Part shown: in pieces, positions 1-12,191 of the stretch | Position numbering within the stretch: the first letter of the stretch is position 1 | How the letters are laid out: each line of letters opens with the position of its first letter | Assembly (NCBI GenBank): GCA_019321725.1 | Contig: CM033111.1 | Span: 8,370,001 to 8,434,000 of the forward strand | Direction of reading: 5' to 3' | DNA: 64,000 nt | Source of the DNA: Paulownia fortunei | Taxonomy: Eukaryota; Streptophyta; Magnoliopsida; Lamiales; Paulowniaceae | Translations under genes and position numbers: made by a program | The notes under the pieces: model-generated | Databases searched by the model: none | What the model was told of the DNA's origin: nothing | The model's input: the letters and a program-made list of their open reading frames with translations, nothing else

Positions 1-300
1 ATAAATATATAGATGTGGGAGGTTGAGTGTGGGCCGTCGGATTAGCCGACTGAGTTGACTATGAGGGGAGTTGATTAGTGGACACGTAGGGTGGTGCACG
101 TGAGGGTGTGCAGCTGAGGAAGAGGCAGCGGCTGGGGAAACGGCGTGAATAAGGTGAAGTGGAAGGTGCGGGCCGACGTGTCACGGGGAAAGCGTGAAGG
201 GGTGATGGAGCCGTCAAGCCACCTGGAGCCATTAGGACAAAAGTTGGGACTACTTTAGTGTACGGATTTAGTCGAGTCATCGCCCTAGTTGTGGTTGACT
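1..300. other. G+C-richer intergenic block, no supported gene
   Basis: This block is clearly richer in G+C than the DNA that follows it. One minus-strand reading of 73 codons is open here, but it has no recognisable domain, its Pro/Ser/Arg-rich composition fits chance translation of G+C-rich DNA, and no splice context supports it. The block could be the distal promoter of a gene to the left of the window. That is inference. Confidence 0.3.
84..182. promoter_or_regulatory. Cluster of ACGT-core (G-box/ABRE-like) motifs
   Basis: Three ACGT cores lie within 100 bp: ACACGT at 82-87, a palindromic CACGTG G-box at 97-102, and ACGTGTC (the classic ABA-response element form) at 176-182. Such clusters bind bZIP and bHLH factors in plant promoters. 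No gene start is visible nearby, so the target is unknown and the function is inferred only from motif density. Confidence 0.25.
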
Positions 301-3120
301 ACTCAAAATTACTAAGGAATGTTCTCGTACTAGAACCCAATTAGAAAAAATCAAATAGGGTGTTATACCCAAAAAAAAAAAATCTATACATGATCTATGT
401 ATAAATTAGTAGTTATAATATGAAGCCCAAAAAAAAAAAATCTGTACAATCTGCTGATAACAATTTTTTTCTTCATATCACGATTATCTTTGTATACACG
501 TATTAGCATTGATCTGTATAACATATTTGTATTACAAATGATATGGAATGATTTCAATTATCCTGAACTCCTATGAATTGTTAGTTAAAATTTTTGAATG
601 GACATAATATAATATTATTAGTCCAATCAACACTATGAAATCAAGGATTATTAATAAATTAAGTGTCTAAATTGAAAAAATATTATTTTTTATAATTCCA
701 TGATCAACTATAGATTGAATACAACACATCAGATTAAATACAGAATAATTTAATTATAAAAGGCAAATGGTTAAAATTTTCTATCCTGCACTTCCGCAAG
801 TATTTGAAAATACAGAGAGGTATTTTTCTTTTATTTATTATTGTAAAATCATAAAGTAGCATTATCTTAATAAAGAAAAAAAAAACATGAAATCAACTCA
901 TTTTAATCCATTCGAGCAGGAAAATTTAATTAAATTGGCATGACGGTTTGAGTATGTTTTATTATCCCTCTCATATATAAAAATGTGTAAGAATCACATG
1001 CAACATTTTAATATGTGAGACTTATAGATAGACTGATCATTACACCTCACATAGCATATTATTTCAAATATGCACTTTAAGGTTTAGTTCTCTATTTCTA
1101 AGATCATACGATACTTTGGGTTAATCCATACCTAATCTATTGCAGGAAAAAAAAAATGTCAAGGTTTTTAGTAAGTTAGGTCTCAATATTAGTCTTCATT
1201 TCATGAAATTGGTTGTGCCACAGCTTTTGTTTATTTGGATTTTTAATAAGTTTAGATTTGAATGAAATGGGTTCGGTTCAAGAGATATTTGCTATAATAA
1301 AAATTCAAAAAAATATTTGAAAATCAAGAATAATGAGATGACCTGCGTACAATAATACTGAAAGATACAACTTATAAAAAATTTAACAATCAATTGAGCT
1401 CAAAATTAAAAATATTTTTAGTATTGAAATTATAAATTATAAATTAGAAATTAATAAAAACCCAGACAAACCCCAGGAAATTTGGGGTTCATGCTCAAGC
1501 AAGTTCATTAAACAAATTGATGGTTGTGTGGGGGAAGATGGATGGATGTTCAAAAGAATAGAGAAAGTAAAAAAGAAGAAACGGGGAAATGGTAGACTAG
1601 ACTAGGCCCTAGGGTATTTGGCTGAGAAGGAAAAATCGAAAGAAAATGGGACATGAACCTAACCAAGTGATGGAAACAACTTATTTGGTAATTATGCCTA
1701 ACTAATCCATGTGATTTGAAAACATTATACATGACAATGATCATCAGTCCCTGTGCAAATACAACTGCAAAAGAGTGCTTTGTTTCAAACCAAACTTTGA
1801 AGCAAATCATTTACCAGATAAATAATTAAAAACCCTCATATAACTTTATATACGTCCTCAATTTCAAGATTGTTCAATTTCACTTTAATAAAAATACTTT
1901 CTTTTTTTTTTCTAAATAAAAGGGTTATAATAAAAATACATTATAATTTTGGTAAGTTGCTTTTCATGAATTTATTTATTTTTTCTGAGTAAAACAGTTG
2001 CATATATCAATATTTTAAGAATATCAATTACAAATAATTAATTAGTAATATACCAGTAATAATTATCAGTAATCAATAATCAACTAACTAAACTATTATA
2101 AATACTCACATTTTGGAGGAATTTGATCTGAATTATGACCAAATTGATTGATTCTGTTATTCCCATATGGTATAGGATTGGTATACCATAAACTGAGCAA
2201 TTTCCATATCTCTTAAGGCTGTATAATTATAGGTAAAACTATCATCAATTGCACTTATAATTCCTCTTAATTTGAACCTCCATGAGTTGTCATTTTCGTG
2301 TTATCATCTTTCTCCCAATCACACGTGGGGAAAAGTTAATGGGAGTTTCGTCTTTTACGTGAACAAAAAGGACTATTCCTATACTACCAACAAATTTGAA
2401 TATAGAACTCCTACAGACATGTCAACTTTATCCTTCCCAAATATTTTTTCTTTTTCTTTTTTTGTTTTTTCAAAAAAAAAAAAAAATGTAATTTAACTGA
2501 CAAAGTTAAACTTCCTGGCGTCTGGACTGATTTAATGGGCGAAATTGAGATACTAAAATTATAAAATTTTGGATTCAAATTTCATCAAAAATCAAAATAT
2601 GTGGATATTTGTCTGCTTTAATAGTAGTGTTTGGTTAATTGTTAGTAATTGATTGTGGTAGTTATTAATAGTTAATTTTTTATTGTTAATTGTTTATTGA
2701 ATATTGACATTCATGATGATATAACAGGTAATCATTTTACTTAAAAAGTAAAAAGAAAAAAAAATCATATTGACTTTTTGAATTTGAGATGAATTCCACT
2801 AGTGTGTACATTTTTTTCTACTCAGCATAAATTGCTAATTGATTATAGATTTCTACTGATTGTTAAATTTTTGATTGCTCGTTAATATAATTGTTGATAA
2901 TTGATATTTATGAGGGTAATGATTTATGTAACCGATTCAATAAAAAAATACTTATATTTCTTGAATTTACGACTATTGGTCACTCATACCATTTAGAATT
3001 AGCTGAATTATCAGCAGGAAATTTCTTCATCCCATAAACCGTATAAAAGAGAATATAAAATTAAAACATGCAGAGAAAATGAATTCCATATATTGAAAGA
3101 ATGATTGTGATTGTGTCAAC

Positions 3121-3140
3121 ATCATCATCATCATCATCAT
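3121..3140. repeat. (ATC)n microsatellite
   Basis: Nearly seven uninterrupted ATC units in non-coding DNA. Confidence 0.9.
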
Positions 3141-3561
3141 AACTCGAAAAACATAATTTGATTAAATATTTCATAATTCTATTAATCAATATTGTAACAT
3201 AATCGTGATTATTTGATCCAACAAAATCAGCCACTCCAAATTTTTTTCATAGAGAGCCATCAATCTCTTTTCAAGAAGAAGAAATGAGGGAGTAAAGAGT
3301 TGATAGAGACTGCATAATTTGTATAATATGTGTAACGGCTGATGGTTTCATTGCCCACAGAACTATTAATTGGTGGCTGTAAGTCTTTCTTGCATAATCT
3401 TAAATATATTGCATTGTCATATTTGATGAATATATATATTCAAATATATCAAACTTTTTTGCGACCTTTAATTCAGTGACACAACTAAACAATATCATGG
3501 CCCATACACATATTAGATTCGTGTAATCTAGACTCAAGTCATACATTTCGGAATTCAACAA

Positions 3562-3581
3562 AATAATAATAATAATAATAA
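3562..3581. repeat. (AAT)n microsatellite
   Basis: Six to seven AAT units in A+T-rich intergenic DNA. Confidence 0.85.
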
Positions 3582-4112
3582 AATAATCATACAATTTTTG
3601 GATGAATGGCCCCAATTTTATTATTACTATTTTCTTGTTGAACAAAATTAATGTGAAAGTCCACTTAAGTCCATTTTAATTTTGAGAACAAATTTTTGGA
3701 CGTGCTTCAATCGTTTTGCGTGATGCATAATAATTATTAGATCATGTTGAGATCCACGTGAATCTCACTTAGATATTGTATGATCTAATAAACGTACCTA
3801 ATCTTATATTATCTCTAGATTTGTTTCAAATTATTAAGAAAACTAATCATTGATTGAGATATAAAATGACAAAAATCATATGTCACACTTTTTTTTGAAA
3901 AAATAAATAAATGAGAACCATGTCCTGAAAACCACTTGAAAGTCTGGAAAAAAAATGGAGTGGATATTTAGATACATGGGGAAGCAAATGGTTTTGTAGA
4001 ATGTAAGGAAACAAACAAAACAAAAGAAAAAAGAGATGTATGTGGAGAGTGAGGGGACATCGCTTTCCCGCAACGTTAGGGATTAAAAAGAGAATCACAT
4101 TAGAATTCATCC

Positions 4113-4139
4113 CCCAATCCCAATCCCAATCCCAATCCC
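4113..4139. repeat. (CCCAAT)n hexamer repeat
   Basis: About four and a half CCCAAT units. This is not the plant telomere repeat, which is CCCTAAA, so it is simply a hexanucleotide microsatellite in a C-rich patch. Confidence 0.85.
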
Positions 4140-5314
4140 TGTTTCTGCATACCCATACTCACTCATTACTCTCCCCCATCCCCTTTTTTGTTTTGAGTTG
4201 TGAAGCCCCAAGAGCCCAAGTTCAAACTCATTTATGGAGTCAACGTGAAAGCCTTGGCCCCATGTGATCTCACGTGCTATCGTTTTGTTCTTTTTCTCCC
4301 ACATGGAAACTGCATCTTACTGTATTGCACTTTTCATTTGGGACTTGGACGGGTTTGGCAAATTTAATAGGTAGATAGAGATGTAATCAAATCAAATTGA
4401 GTAATATATTATTTAAATTTAGTATGAATTTTTATTAAATTTAAAATTTTCTCTAGTTATAATTGAATTAATATGAATTAAACTCAAGTGCACATATTTT
4501 ATTCTTTTTAGCTAATCAAACTTCAAATTTATTAAAAAAAATAAAATTTAAACTTAGTGGTTATACTTAACAAAATAAACTCAAATAAATTTTTAATAAT
4601 ATATCTTAAATCAAACAAATATCGAGCAATCAATAAATACCTTTATTCATTCTCAAGCCCTACCAGTAATTTCTAGCTAATTTGTGACTCACCTAAAGTT
4701 CAAACTTTATGACCAAGACTCGGTACGATTGGTTCTAAACTTTTGGTCATTATAAACCACTTAAATAAATTACGAAATAAAAGGCAATACTCACACAAAA
4801 TATTATATCAAAATGATCATATTTGCTTTTTATTGCACGTATGCCGAAATCAAATATGATAATTTTATTTGATTGTAAATGACATCATTGCTGTCATTAA
4901 TGCAGCTTAATATTATATTAGTAGTTTGATTATTTTGAAAATTATCATTAACAAGCCTAGAATTTACATACAGATAACAATCAGATGATAATACCAAAAT
5001 ATCACTCTCAACTAGTACGGGCACGTTTAAAACTTTGGCATCACATTGTTCAACACTAGAGTCTGAACTCCTCTTCGTAAGATTCTAATTGTACACAACT
5101 TACAGATATTCAGTTCACATTCAATGACTTACAGCTTCAGTAAGGAAAGATCCTAGCAATAAACTGGCTGAGACATTGATAACTGGACTATGTAAATACT
5201 AGAAGTACCAAAGCAAATGCTTATCTCTTTTAATCCTCTAAGAAAAAAATAAATATTCACCGCTTCTCTTCTGTAAAATAAATAAATAACACAAAAATCC
5301 TCTTAATTCGAAGC

Positions 5315-7954
5315 CTATTGATTCTTCTTTATCTTCAAAGTGGAAGAAGGTGAACTGGAAGGAGGGGATCGGCGATCTTGGTCAGAAGATCTAACTATAA
5401 ACAGAAGCGTCTCGACCAGCATGGCACCAACCAAACCAAGGATGCCACCAGCAGCACTCTAATCATTAAAGATGAGCAATATCAATTGCCATTAATAATT
5501 ATACAGTTATAGAATATACATTATTAGCTTTGACTATACATTATCAGAGGGTAAACTGCAAGGGAGAGATTTCTTTTCTGCAGCTGCTAAATTTCTGAAC
5601 ATAAAGAAAAAAACATGATAGTTTTGCAAATGTTACCATAGCAGGACTGTGGCTGAACAAGGCTCTGAATGCTGCATATCCAAGCAAGTATCCCGTGAAC
5701 ATTGTAAGCACGACATGTAATCCTGTAAAATGATGAAGATATTGTTGATATCAAGCCATTTTCACAACAGAAATATAACACACAAATGCAGAAATAAGAT
5801 GGAAAGCTTTGATGGAAAATTGACAAGAACATAGCAAAATTAAAACCTTCGGTTTATCCAAAAAAGATTAAAACCTTGAGAAAAGACAGAGGAGGCTCTG
5901 AGATTCCTGGTTTTGAACGGTTACCAACTCGGGAATTTAATAAGTAATGCGCAGAGAAGCAAATATCAGGTATCAACAACAATGATAAACTAAATAAGAA
6001 AATCGTTTCATAAAAAATAATTAAAAATTTCGCAAGTGAGAATAAGGATAACCAAAAAAAGAAGAAAGAAAAAAGACTACAGATGCAGTAAATACATAAG
6101 AGGCAGAACAGTATTTCGTTATCTCTGTGACTCGCTTTAGGCTACTCATAAAATCAGAAAAATCTAGAGAAATGAATAGTGTAGAGAAAAATCTCATATC
6201 ATTGAAACAACATAAATTCACTTAAGACGTGCAACTCAAAAGTAAATTGAAATATTACCCTTCACCTTATGGTTGCCACTTAAACATCTTCAATCCTTTC
6301 ATTTATTTCACCTTTCCATCCTTATCTCTAATTTCTTCAAAATTGATTAAGTTTGTTTTCATTCTTTTCAGCTCTTTATACCAGTCATCGATCCTCTTGT
6401 ATCTGGTTGTGGCATTTTTGGAGGTGATCATGAAAAAGGGTCGGCAGTGGCAATGTAAGAAGTAAAAATGGTGAATTCCGTAAAGGTCATATCCCTAAAT
6501 ATTAGCAAAGGGATCTCGGTCAGCAAGAACGGTTGGTGCTTTGTCTTGACAGACTAAAATTCGAACTCTCTAGTGATTTTGTTATATTATTTTCATTTCC
6601 ATGTAAAAGATGAGAATTTACAAATTTTCACTTATATAGGAAAGTAATTTCCATTTTTCCATATCCAATTCATGTTCAGAATGTGAAGAGTCTAGCATAA
6701 TTACCTGCTCTCTGTCAGCCCTTTCCACAAAATTCCCAATTTTTTTTTTACAAGTTTATATATCAATTTACCTTTCTCAACAACTTTCCACTCAATCAAA
6801 CACTCAAACATACACATAGCCAAGCCTAACTAATTAAACAACACAACATTCAAATCAATCCAGAGCAACATGGTAGATTGAAATCATCGCTCCTCAAAAC
6901 CCAACTTCCACTGCTCAAAAATACACACAAGAATCATAAGATCATAGTCCCTACTATCAGCTTCAAGTCCTGATTTCAATAAATTCCCTAAATTCACATG
7001 CATTTTCTATTCAGTTGATAGCTTAAATGTCAACAAATGATATTAACCTAAAGCAAATCGATAATTCTTTCCTGGTAATTTCAGTTCCAAATTGTAATGT
7101 AATTGAATTCCAATTCATATCGATAACTGATTGTTTCTTACAAGAACTAAATAGCATAAAACTTCCAACCTGTTCTCTTAATTTCAAATAAGAAAGTGTC
7201 AGCAAATCTGAGACAAAGTGCATTTGAACATAACATAAAAATTAAAACAAACATTATGCCATACAAATGCTGAAATAAAGAAACAAAATACACAAAATGT
7301 TTACCGAAGCCTAATTGATCCTTGTAAGAAGAAAAAGGCTCTTCCACACCCTTTCTAGGAGTAATGTCCTTCACCAATTCATCATACGCCTTCCTCTCAG
7401 CCGCCTCCTCTAGCTTTTTCAATCTCACCTTTAACTCCTCACTCTAGTAAATAACCACCAAAAATAAGAAAAAATAAAAATAAATTATATCCAATTAGAT
7501 GAACCCAAACAAGAATAAAAAATGTGTAAGCCCAGATGAACGGAATTTTTGCAAGTCTTGATTCGAATTGGACTATTAAAACCCTATAATGCAACCAGTT
7601 ATTTTTTTCTGACAATAATTGAAATATTACCTTTTCCCTGGGCTTAGGGCTAGTAAAGATGAAATTAGAACCGGAGAGGAGAAAGGACAAATCGGGTCTG
7701 GTGTCACGTTCGGATCCAAACCAGATGGTTTTGAGGGACTTGTAGGGTACGGTGGAGTGCATAATAAGCGAGGAGGAAAGGTTTCTGAGATCTTCGGACA
7801 GATGGGAGTCTGTGGAGGCTGCGGCGAGGAATGAGCGGATGGCATCGGTAATTGATATGATCAAGCCGACGCCGGTGACTGTGGTGGTGGTGGCTGGTGG
7901 CGGTAACGTGGTTGAAAGCTTGGGGGAAACGACGTCGTTGGCCTCGGTGACCAT
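5315..7954 (-). CDS. VMA12: V-ATPase assembly factor, Vma12 family (ER membrane), 4 exons
   Basis: Encodes a 230-residue protein of the Vma12 family, which assembles the membrane sector (V0) of the vacuolar H+-ATPase in the ER. The exons are 7954-7631, 7443-7305, 5722-5637 and 5458-5315. All three introns are GT-AG and the reading frame joins without a break (phases 0, 1, 0). Residues 1-155 are cytosolic in character and include a charged stretch (about 109-145) ending in KDQLGFG. Two hydrophobic segments follow, about 156-177 and 184-206. The short basic tail ends in KKNQ, a canonical dilysine ER-retrieval signal, which fits an ER chaperone. The ATG at 7954 opens the longest frame and gives a family-like length (plant members are roughly 220 residues). 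The family call is from memory of the plant proteins; the gene model is read directly. I see no defect, so the gene looks functional. Confidence 0.86.
5723..7304 (-). other. Intron 2 of the VMA12 gene (1582 bp)
   Basis: Bounded by GT at 7304-7303 and AG at 5724-5723 on the minus strand. It is much longer than the other two introns (187 and 178 bp). I see no nested gene or clear transposon in it; the small open frames inside are A+T-rich chance readings. Confidence 0.8.
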
Positions 7955-9175
7955 TTGGTTGATTTGAAAAACGTGTAGTCTGAAGTGGAAGGTTATACAG
8001 TTATACTGATAAACTCGGGTATTTTCAGGTTCTCTTTTTTTTTTTTTTTTTGTTCTTTTTTTGATGCAGCCTCCTATTTAATTTAAAAAAGTAAAGCCCC
8101 TAAAAAATAAAAAGCTACCACATTACATCAAAGATCTTACATAATATATGTCTTCTATAAGAATGTAATAATGTGTAAAACTATTCGTTTCATTTTTCAA
8201 AAAAGGAAATTCCAATGCAGGCTTTTTTTTTTTTTGGAAGTAATAATTAAGAGGATGAGAATTTTGCAATAGACATTATTTTACTTATAATAAACTACTT
8301 CGATTTACCAATTTACTTTAATATTTATCTTCTTATTCAAGGAGTTGAAAAATCAATTAATGCTTTCTTCCAAAAATTAAGAGGATGTTTGTTTGTGTTC
8401 ATTTTCAATAATTTCATTGAAAATGTTGATTTCGTATTGATTTTTGTATGAAAATATATGAATATGTTTGGATGAATGGATAGAAATAAAATAAAATATA
8501 AATTTAAAAACAAAAATATATTTGATTGCTTAGGTTGTGTTAATTTTTTTATATGAAAAAATAAAATTAAATTAAAACTATGTTTAGTGGTGTAATCCGA
8601 GTGGTCCTATTGCAATAATTAAGTGTATTTTAATATGTGTATCGATTAACGATGGATTCACATATAATATTTTATGTATTTGTGTTGATTTATAAGAATG
8701 ATATATGGTTGAATCAATACTAAATATGTAGTTTTGCCCAATTTCACCATGCGATTGACATGTGTTTCGTGTTAGATATTTTATTTTTATTTTTTTTAAA
8801 AAAATGCAAACCCAGCTTGTTGGTCATGGTTAAATTTTTGTGATTGAGCTTTTCATTTCACAAGACTATTTCAAATTCAAAGAGGAAGAACAGTACTCTT
8901 CAGGTTCCGCCGCTCGCTATTGTAATCGGTGAGGAAGAAGAATACACTTTCATTCAAATCATAGAGTACTATTCAAATCGGACTACCCCCAGTGAGTACA
9001 TTTTCATTTACATCTTCACTTGAAGGAATACGTTTTCCAACGTATGCTTCTGGCCACACGCCTTTATATTAGGAATGAGATCGAAATCGAAATGAGTTTG
9101 GGCTAGTTCATTTGTTTTTATTTATTTTTTAAATAGGGAATGGTAATAAAGAGGATATGAGATGGGTTTGGTACT
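7955..9175. other. 5' flank of VMA12 and intergenic DNA
   Basis: Contains the presumed VMA12 promoter, then A+T-rich DNA with T tracts near 8035-8052 and 8223-8236. A slightly G+C-richer patch at about 8880-9070 could be an untranslated exon, but no coding frame or motif supports it. A segment near 8380-8500 resembles degraded MITE-like 'GTTTGGAT'-type repeats seen again around 20600 and 27520. That resemblance is weak. Confidence 0.4.
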
Positions 9176-9179
9176 AAAT

Positions 9180-10674
9180 TTAAATTTTATTATTTAATAA
9201 TATTTTAATAAGTATAGAACGAGTAAAAATCGATCCACGATAATAAAAACTAACTAATTTATTATCTATTTACTAATTAATAAATTTGACTTTAAAGTTA
9301 CTAATTTAAAATTAAAACTTGATAAGTAAATTTTAAAAATAAATAAAAAAGATTAGAGGGATTTAGTCAACTTAGTTATTATTGCAAATATTGAAACTAA
9401 TTAAAATGTTAAACAACAAGGATTAAAACGAAAGGCAACAAGCAGTTAAAGATAGATTAAGATTACTTCGCAGACACTAAACATTGAATTGTAATTGATG
9501 CGCATATTTAACTCTTCTCTCCATTAAAAATGAGCAATATATTCGAGTTAATTAGTGTAATTCAACGGGTTCTTCAGCAATAATTAGAGCCGCGTTGATT
9601 GAGTTTTTGGTCAAATGATCGTTGACTGATAATAGAGGAAGGATGAATTGAAGGGTGAAGATTAGTGCGTGCGGTGCGTGTGTTTATGGCGGGAATCATG
9701 TGAATTAAGACAAGATGGCAAAAACTGAGATTCCGAAATGGGTGGGTTTTGATCTGGATAATCCGAGTCTCGGGGAAAATGATAGGATTTGAACCTGGTT
9801 CCAATTGAACTTAGCACGACAAATTTAAAATCTTCGTATGTCCACGTGGGAGTATTCAAGGGTGTTGACTGCCAATGGGTCATTATGTTTGGGCCAATTA
9901 GTTATGGCCCAAGCATAATTATTTGAATTTAGAGTCGTGAAATTTGAAAATGAATTCAGTTATTTATTATGTTTTATTTCAAATCCAACTTGAATTTGAT
10001 GGGATCACTTTAAAAATAATAATACGTAACAACAAGCTCTACTATATTGATCTTTCATTAATTGATCGCTACGTAGAACAAGCTTTTTATTTAATTTTCT
10101 ACTCATCAAACAACCTAAAACAAACTCTATAAATTTAATTTAATGGATACATTAATACAAGAAAAATAAATTAATTTAAGCAATACAAGCTTGGGTCATG
10201 CAACTAACGTTATGTTTTTTTATTATATTAACAAAATTATTTTATAATTATTAATCATAATTTACTATGCATGATTAAAAATTCAAAACAATTATTGATC
10301 CAAAATCTCTAATTTAGTAGAAAATTTACAAATTTAATTTGGTTGCACACCTAAACAAAGAAAGAAAATACTCATTAAGATATTAAACATGGATAAATAT
10401 AAATAATTTCAATTGAAAAACTGATGAATAATACCAAACATTTAATTACAAGAATTCATATTTAGGGTTTTAAAATCTCCCTCAATTGAAAAGAAAGTAT
10501 AGCCTAACATAATAAAAAATGATAAGAAAATTAAAATTAACATTGGGAGGCAAAGAAATTTAAACGTTGAAGAAGATAGCTGAGGTTGATGGTGGATTAT
10601 GGATGAATGATCCTCTAAACCTCTTCCACTTCGTCTTCCTTGATGCCCAAGACCCTAAGTTAATTCCAAATGTG
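9180..10674 (-). repeat. Probable distal part of the 3' LTR of Athila-like element B
   Basis: On the minus strand this continues the LTR that stops at 14130, where element A is inserted. The join reads smoothly (a TAGAATTCATTC sequence on one side, then CACATTTGGAATTAAC on the other). The part from 10674 down to about 10130 has the look of plant Athila LTR 3' halves. Near 9225 the GTGGATCGAT stretch resembles the usual 'GTGGATCGACC' close to an LTR 3' end. The middle (about 9560-9950) is different and richer in G+C, and may be a further insertion. The left boundary is not determined. Confidence 0.4.
9842..9912. promoter_or_regulatory. Palindromic G-box plus inverted TGGGCC pair
   Basis: CCACGTGG, a perfect 8-bp palindromic G-box, lies at 9842-9849. 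TTGGGCC at 9889-9895 and its inverse GGCCCAA at 9906-9912 follow. TGGGCC is the site II (TCP-binding) element of many plant growth and ribosomal-protein promoters. No adjacent gene is visible, so this may be a stranded promoter fragment. Function is inferred. Confidence 0.3.
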
Positions 10675-11642
10675 TGATAAGTGCATATTTTGACATATTT
10701 TTGTATCAAATCTTTTATATTTTTCTTACTTTATTCTTGTTAATATTATAATTTTATTAATATTTTGAGTTAAGGAATCAATGAATAAAAAAGAGCAAAA
10801 ATAAAACTAAAGAAGACAACACGTTTCGTGAAAAAGTTGAGAGATAATATTTTATTGGATAAAAAAAGTATCATAATTAATAGAAAAAGATCATTTTTGC
10901 CTAAATCCATCATGTGCAGATCAAAATATATGTAAAAAATTACTTAAACTTTGAAAATAATTATTGGGCTTACATTAAATTCAAAATAAGTATATTTCTA
11001 GACTTATGTAATTTCGTATTTTTGGCATAACTTCATGTCCAAAAGTCCTATGGACCTGAATCTTACTTCATTTGAAAGCAAGAGAAAGAACTACAACTTT
11101 AATATTGGAAGCTCAGCCCAAATCAGCTTTGATTAAAGCAAAAAAGTCGTCCAAGTGTGTGTATTGGAATGAATCTATCTATGCTAACATATCTTCTTAA
11201 ATCAATCGTTAATTTCTCCCTAAAAGTTGAAATTAGGTGATTTAAGTTAGAAAATGAAGCTAGCAGATAAATCTACAACTTTCATGTTAATTACTTTTTC
11301 AAAATCAGTTGATTGTATAGAGAAAAATGTATTACAAAATTCAGATTTAGAGTATATTTGAAGTAAATTTAGAGTGTATTTAGAGTGAATTTAAAGATGT
11401 CAATTTAGGCACTCTTTTACTATAAATAGCGGCTCTTGGATGTCATTGAATACATAAAAAAACCCTTAGAGGGAAAAATAAAGTTTTATTGTTGTTTTTC
11501 TTTAGGTTAAGTTTTATAGTAATAATGTAAGTTTTCTAATAGTAATATAAATGTATTCTCTAGTTTATCTTCTATTTTTAGTTTTTTCTACTTTCATTAT
11601 GTCTTTCTAATTTTATTTAACTGAGAAGAAATGGTGAACCTA
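10675..11642 (+). repeat. Truncated 5' LTR of element A
   Basis: Matches roughly the first 970 bp of the 12192-14129 LTR, including the LTR promoter TATA box TATAAATA at 11421-11428. After about 11642 it switches to 3' internal sequence, so the R/U5 half, primer-binding site and coding region have been lost in one deletion. Confidence 0.75.
11421..11428 (+). promoter_or_regulatory. LTR TATA box (element A, 5' LTR)
   Basis: TATAAATA in the context CTACTATAAATAG. The same site recurs at 12967-12974 and, on the minus strand, at 49493-49500 and 62580-62587. This makes it the likely core promoter of the LTR family. Confidence 0.6.
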
Positions 11643-12191
11643 TTTTTTTCTTAGGCGCATCACTACTCTTTTGGCTCCATTACAGCTTTTATTGAAGATC
11701 TTTTGATTTCGTATGGTGTTTTCAGTGTAGTGGAGATTTGTACCAAATGAAAAGCTAATAATATTTAACTCTTTCAATAGAGATCGAGTGATGATTTTTG
11801 TGAGGTTTTATGAGATTTCACTTGTTTGAAGTATGCATGATTTCGTCACTATTGACATTAACTATTCACACATACGCACTTGAGTATACTTATTATGGAA
11901 ATGTATTAACTTTTGAATGACTAAGGGTTAGATTCAATATTTGTTTGATTTCATTTTCATATTACTTTGTTGTTTCCTGAGAATAATGATTGAAGTTAAT
12001 TATAATAGGTATTTATGGTTATCACTACTGAAAATCCTCACGATACTATAACTCGTGCTCTATGGGCCACCTATGACTTTAAAAGCTTATTACAAGTGAT
12101 AAATGCAATTGTGATTTTCTAGAAAAGTAAATTAGTTTAAGTTTATTTTAGGTTTGCTCGAGGACGAGCAAGGATTAAGTGTGGAGGAACT
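11643..12191 (+). other. Internal 3' region and polypurine tract of element A
   Basis: Non-coding internal DNA homologous to 54440-54974. It ends in the conserved block GCTCGAGGACGAGCAAG (about 12157-12173), followed by AAGTGTGGAGGAAC, the polypurine tract that primes plus-strand synthesis immediately before the 3' LTR. The block recurs nearly unchanged at about 54940-54974. Confidence 0.75.

Larger units (their letters stand above)
301..5000. other. Intergenic, A+T-rich, no gene recognised
   Basis: I see no coding region, RNA gene or clear transposon boundary here. Short open frames on both strands are low-complexity. The stretch holds several poly-A/T runs, three small microsatellites (listed separately), and a C-rich patch around 4100-4310 with a CACGTG near 4272. 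The part just below about 5100 may be the distal 3' flank of the VMA12 gene. Confidence 0.5.

Noticed and set aside
1550..1810. 86-codon minus-strand frame with hydrophobic stretches
   Set aside because: No conserved motif, no exon signals and a composition typical of random A+T-rich DNA.
2272..2496. 74-codon plus-strand frame
   Set aside because: Ends in poly-Lys from a poly-A tract, has no family resemblance and no gene context.
4113..4139. Possible interstitial telomere repeat
   Set aside because: The unit is CCCAAT, not CCCTAAA.
4107..4304. Minus-strand open frame with a Gly-Ile repeat
   Set aside because: The repeat is only the translated (CCCAAT)n microsatellite.
9780..9830. tRNA-like sequence on the minus strand (GGTTCAAATCC B-box with an A-box-like stretch)
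   Set aside because: The A-like and B-like boxes are almost adjacent, with no room for an anticodon arm, and the T-stem pairs at only three positions.
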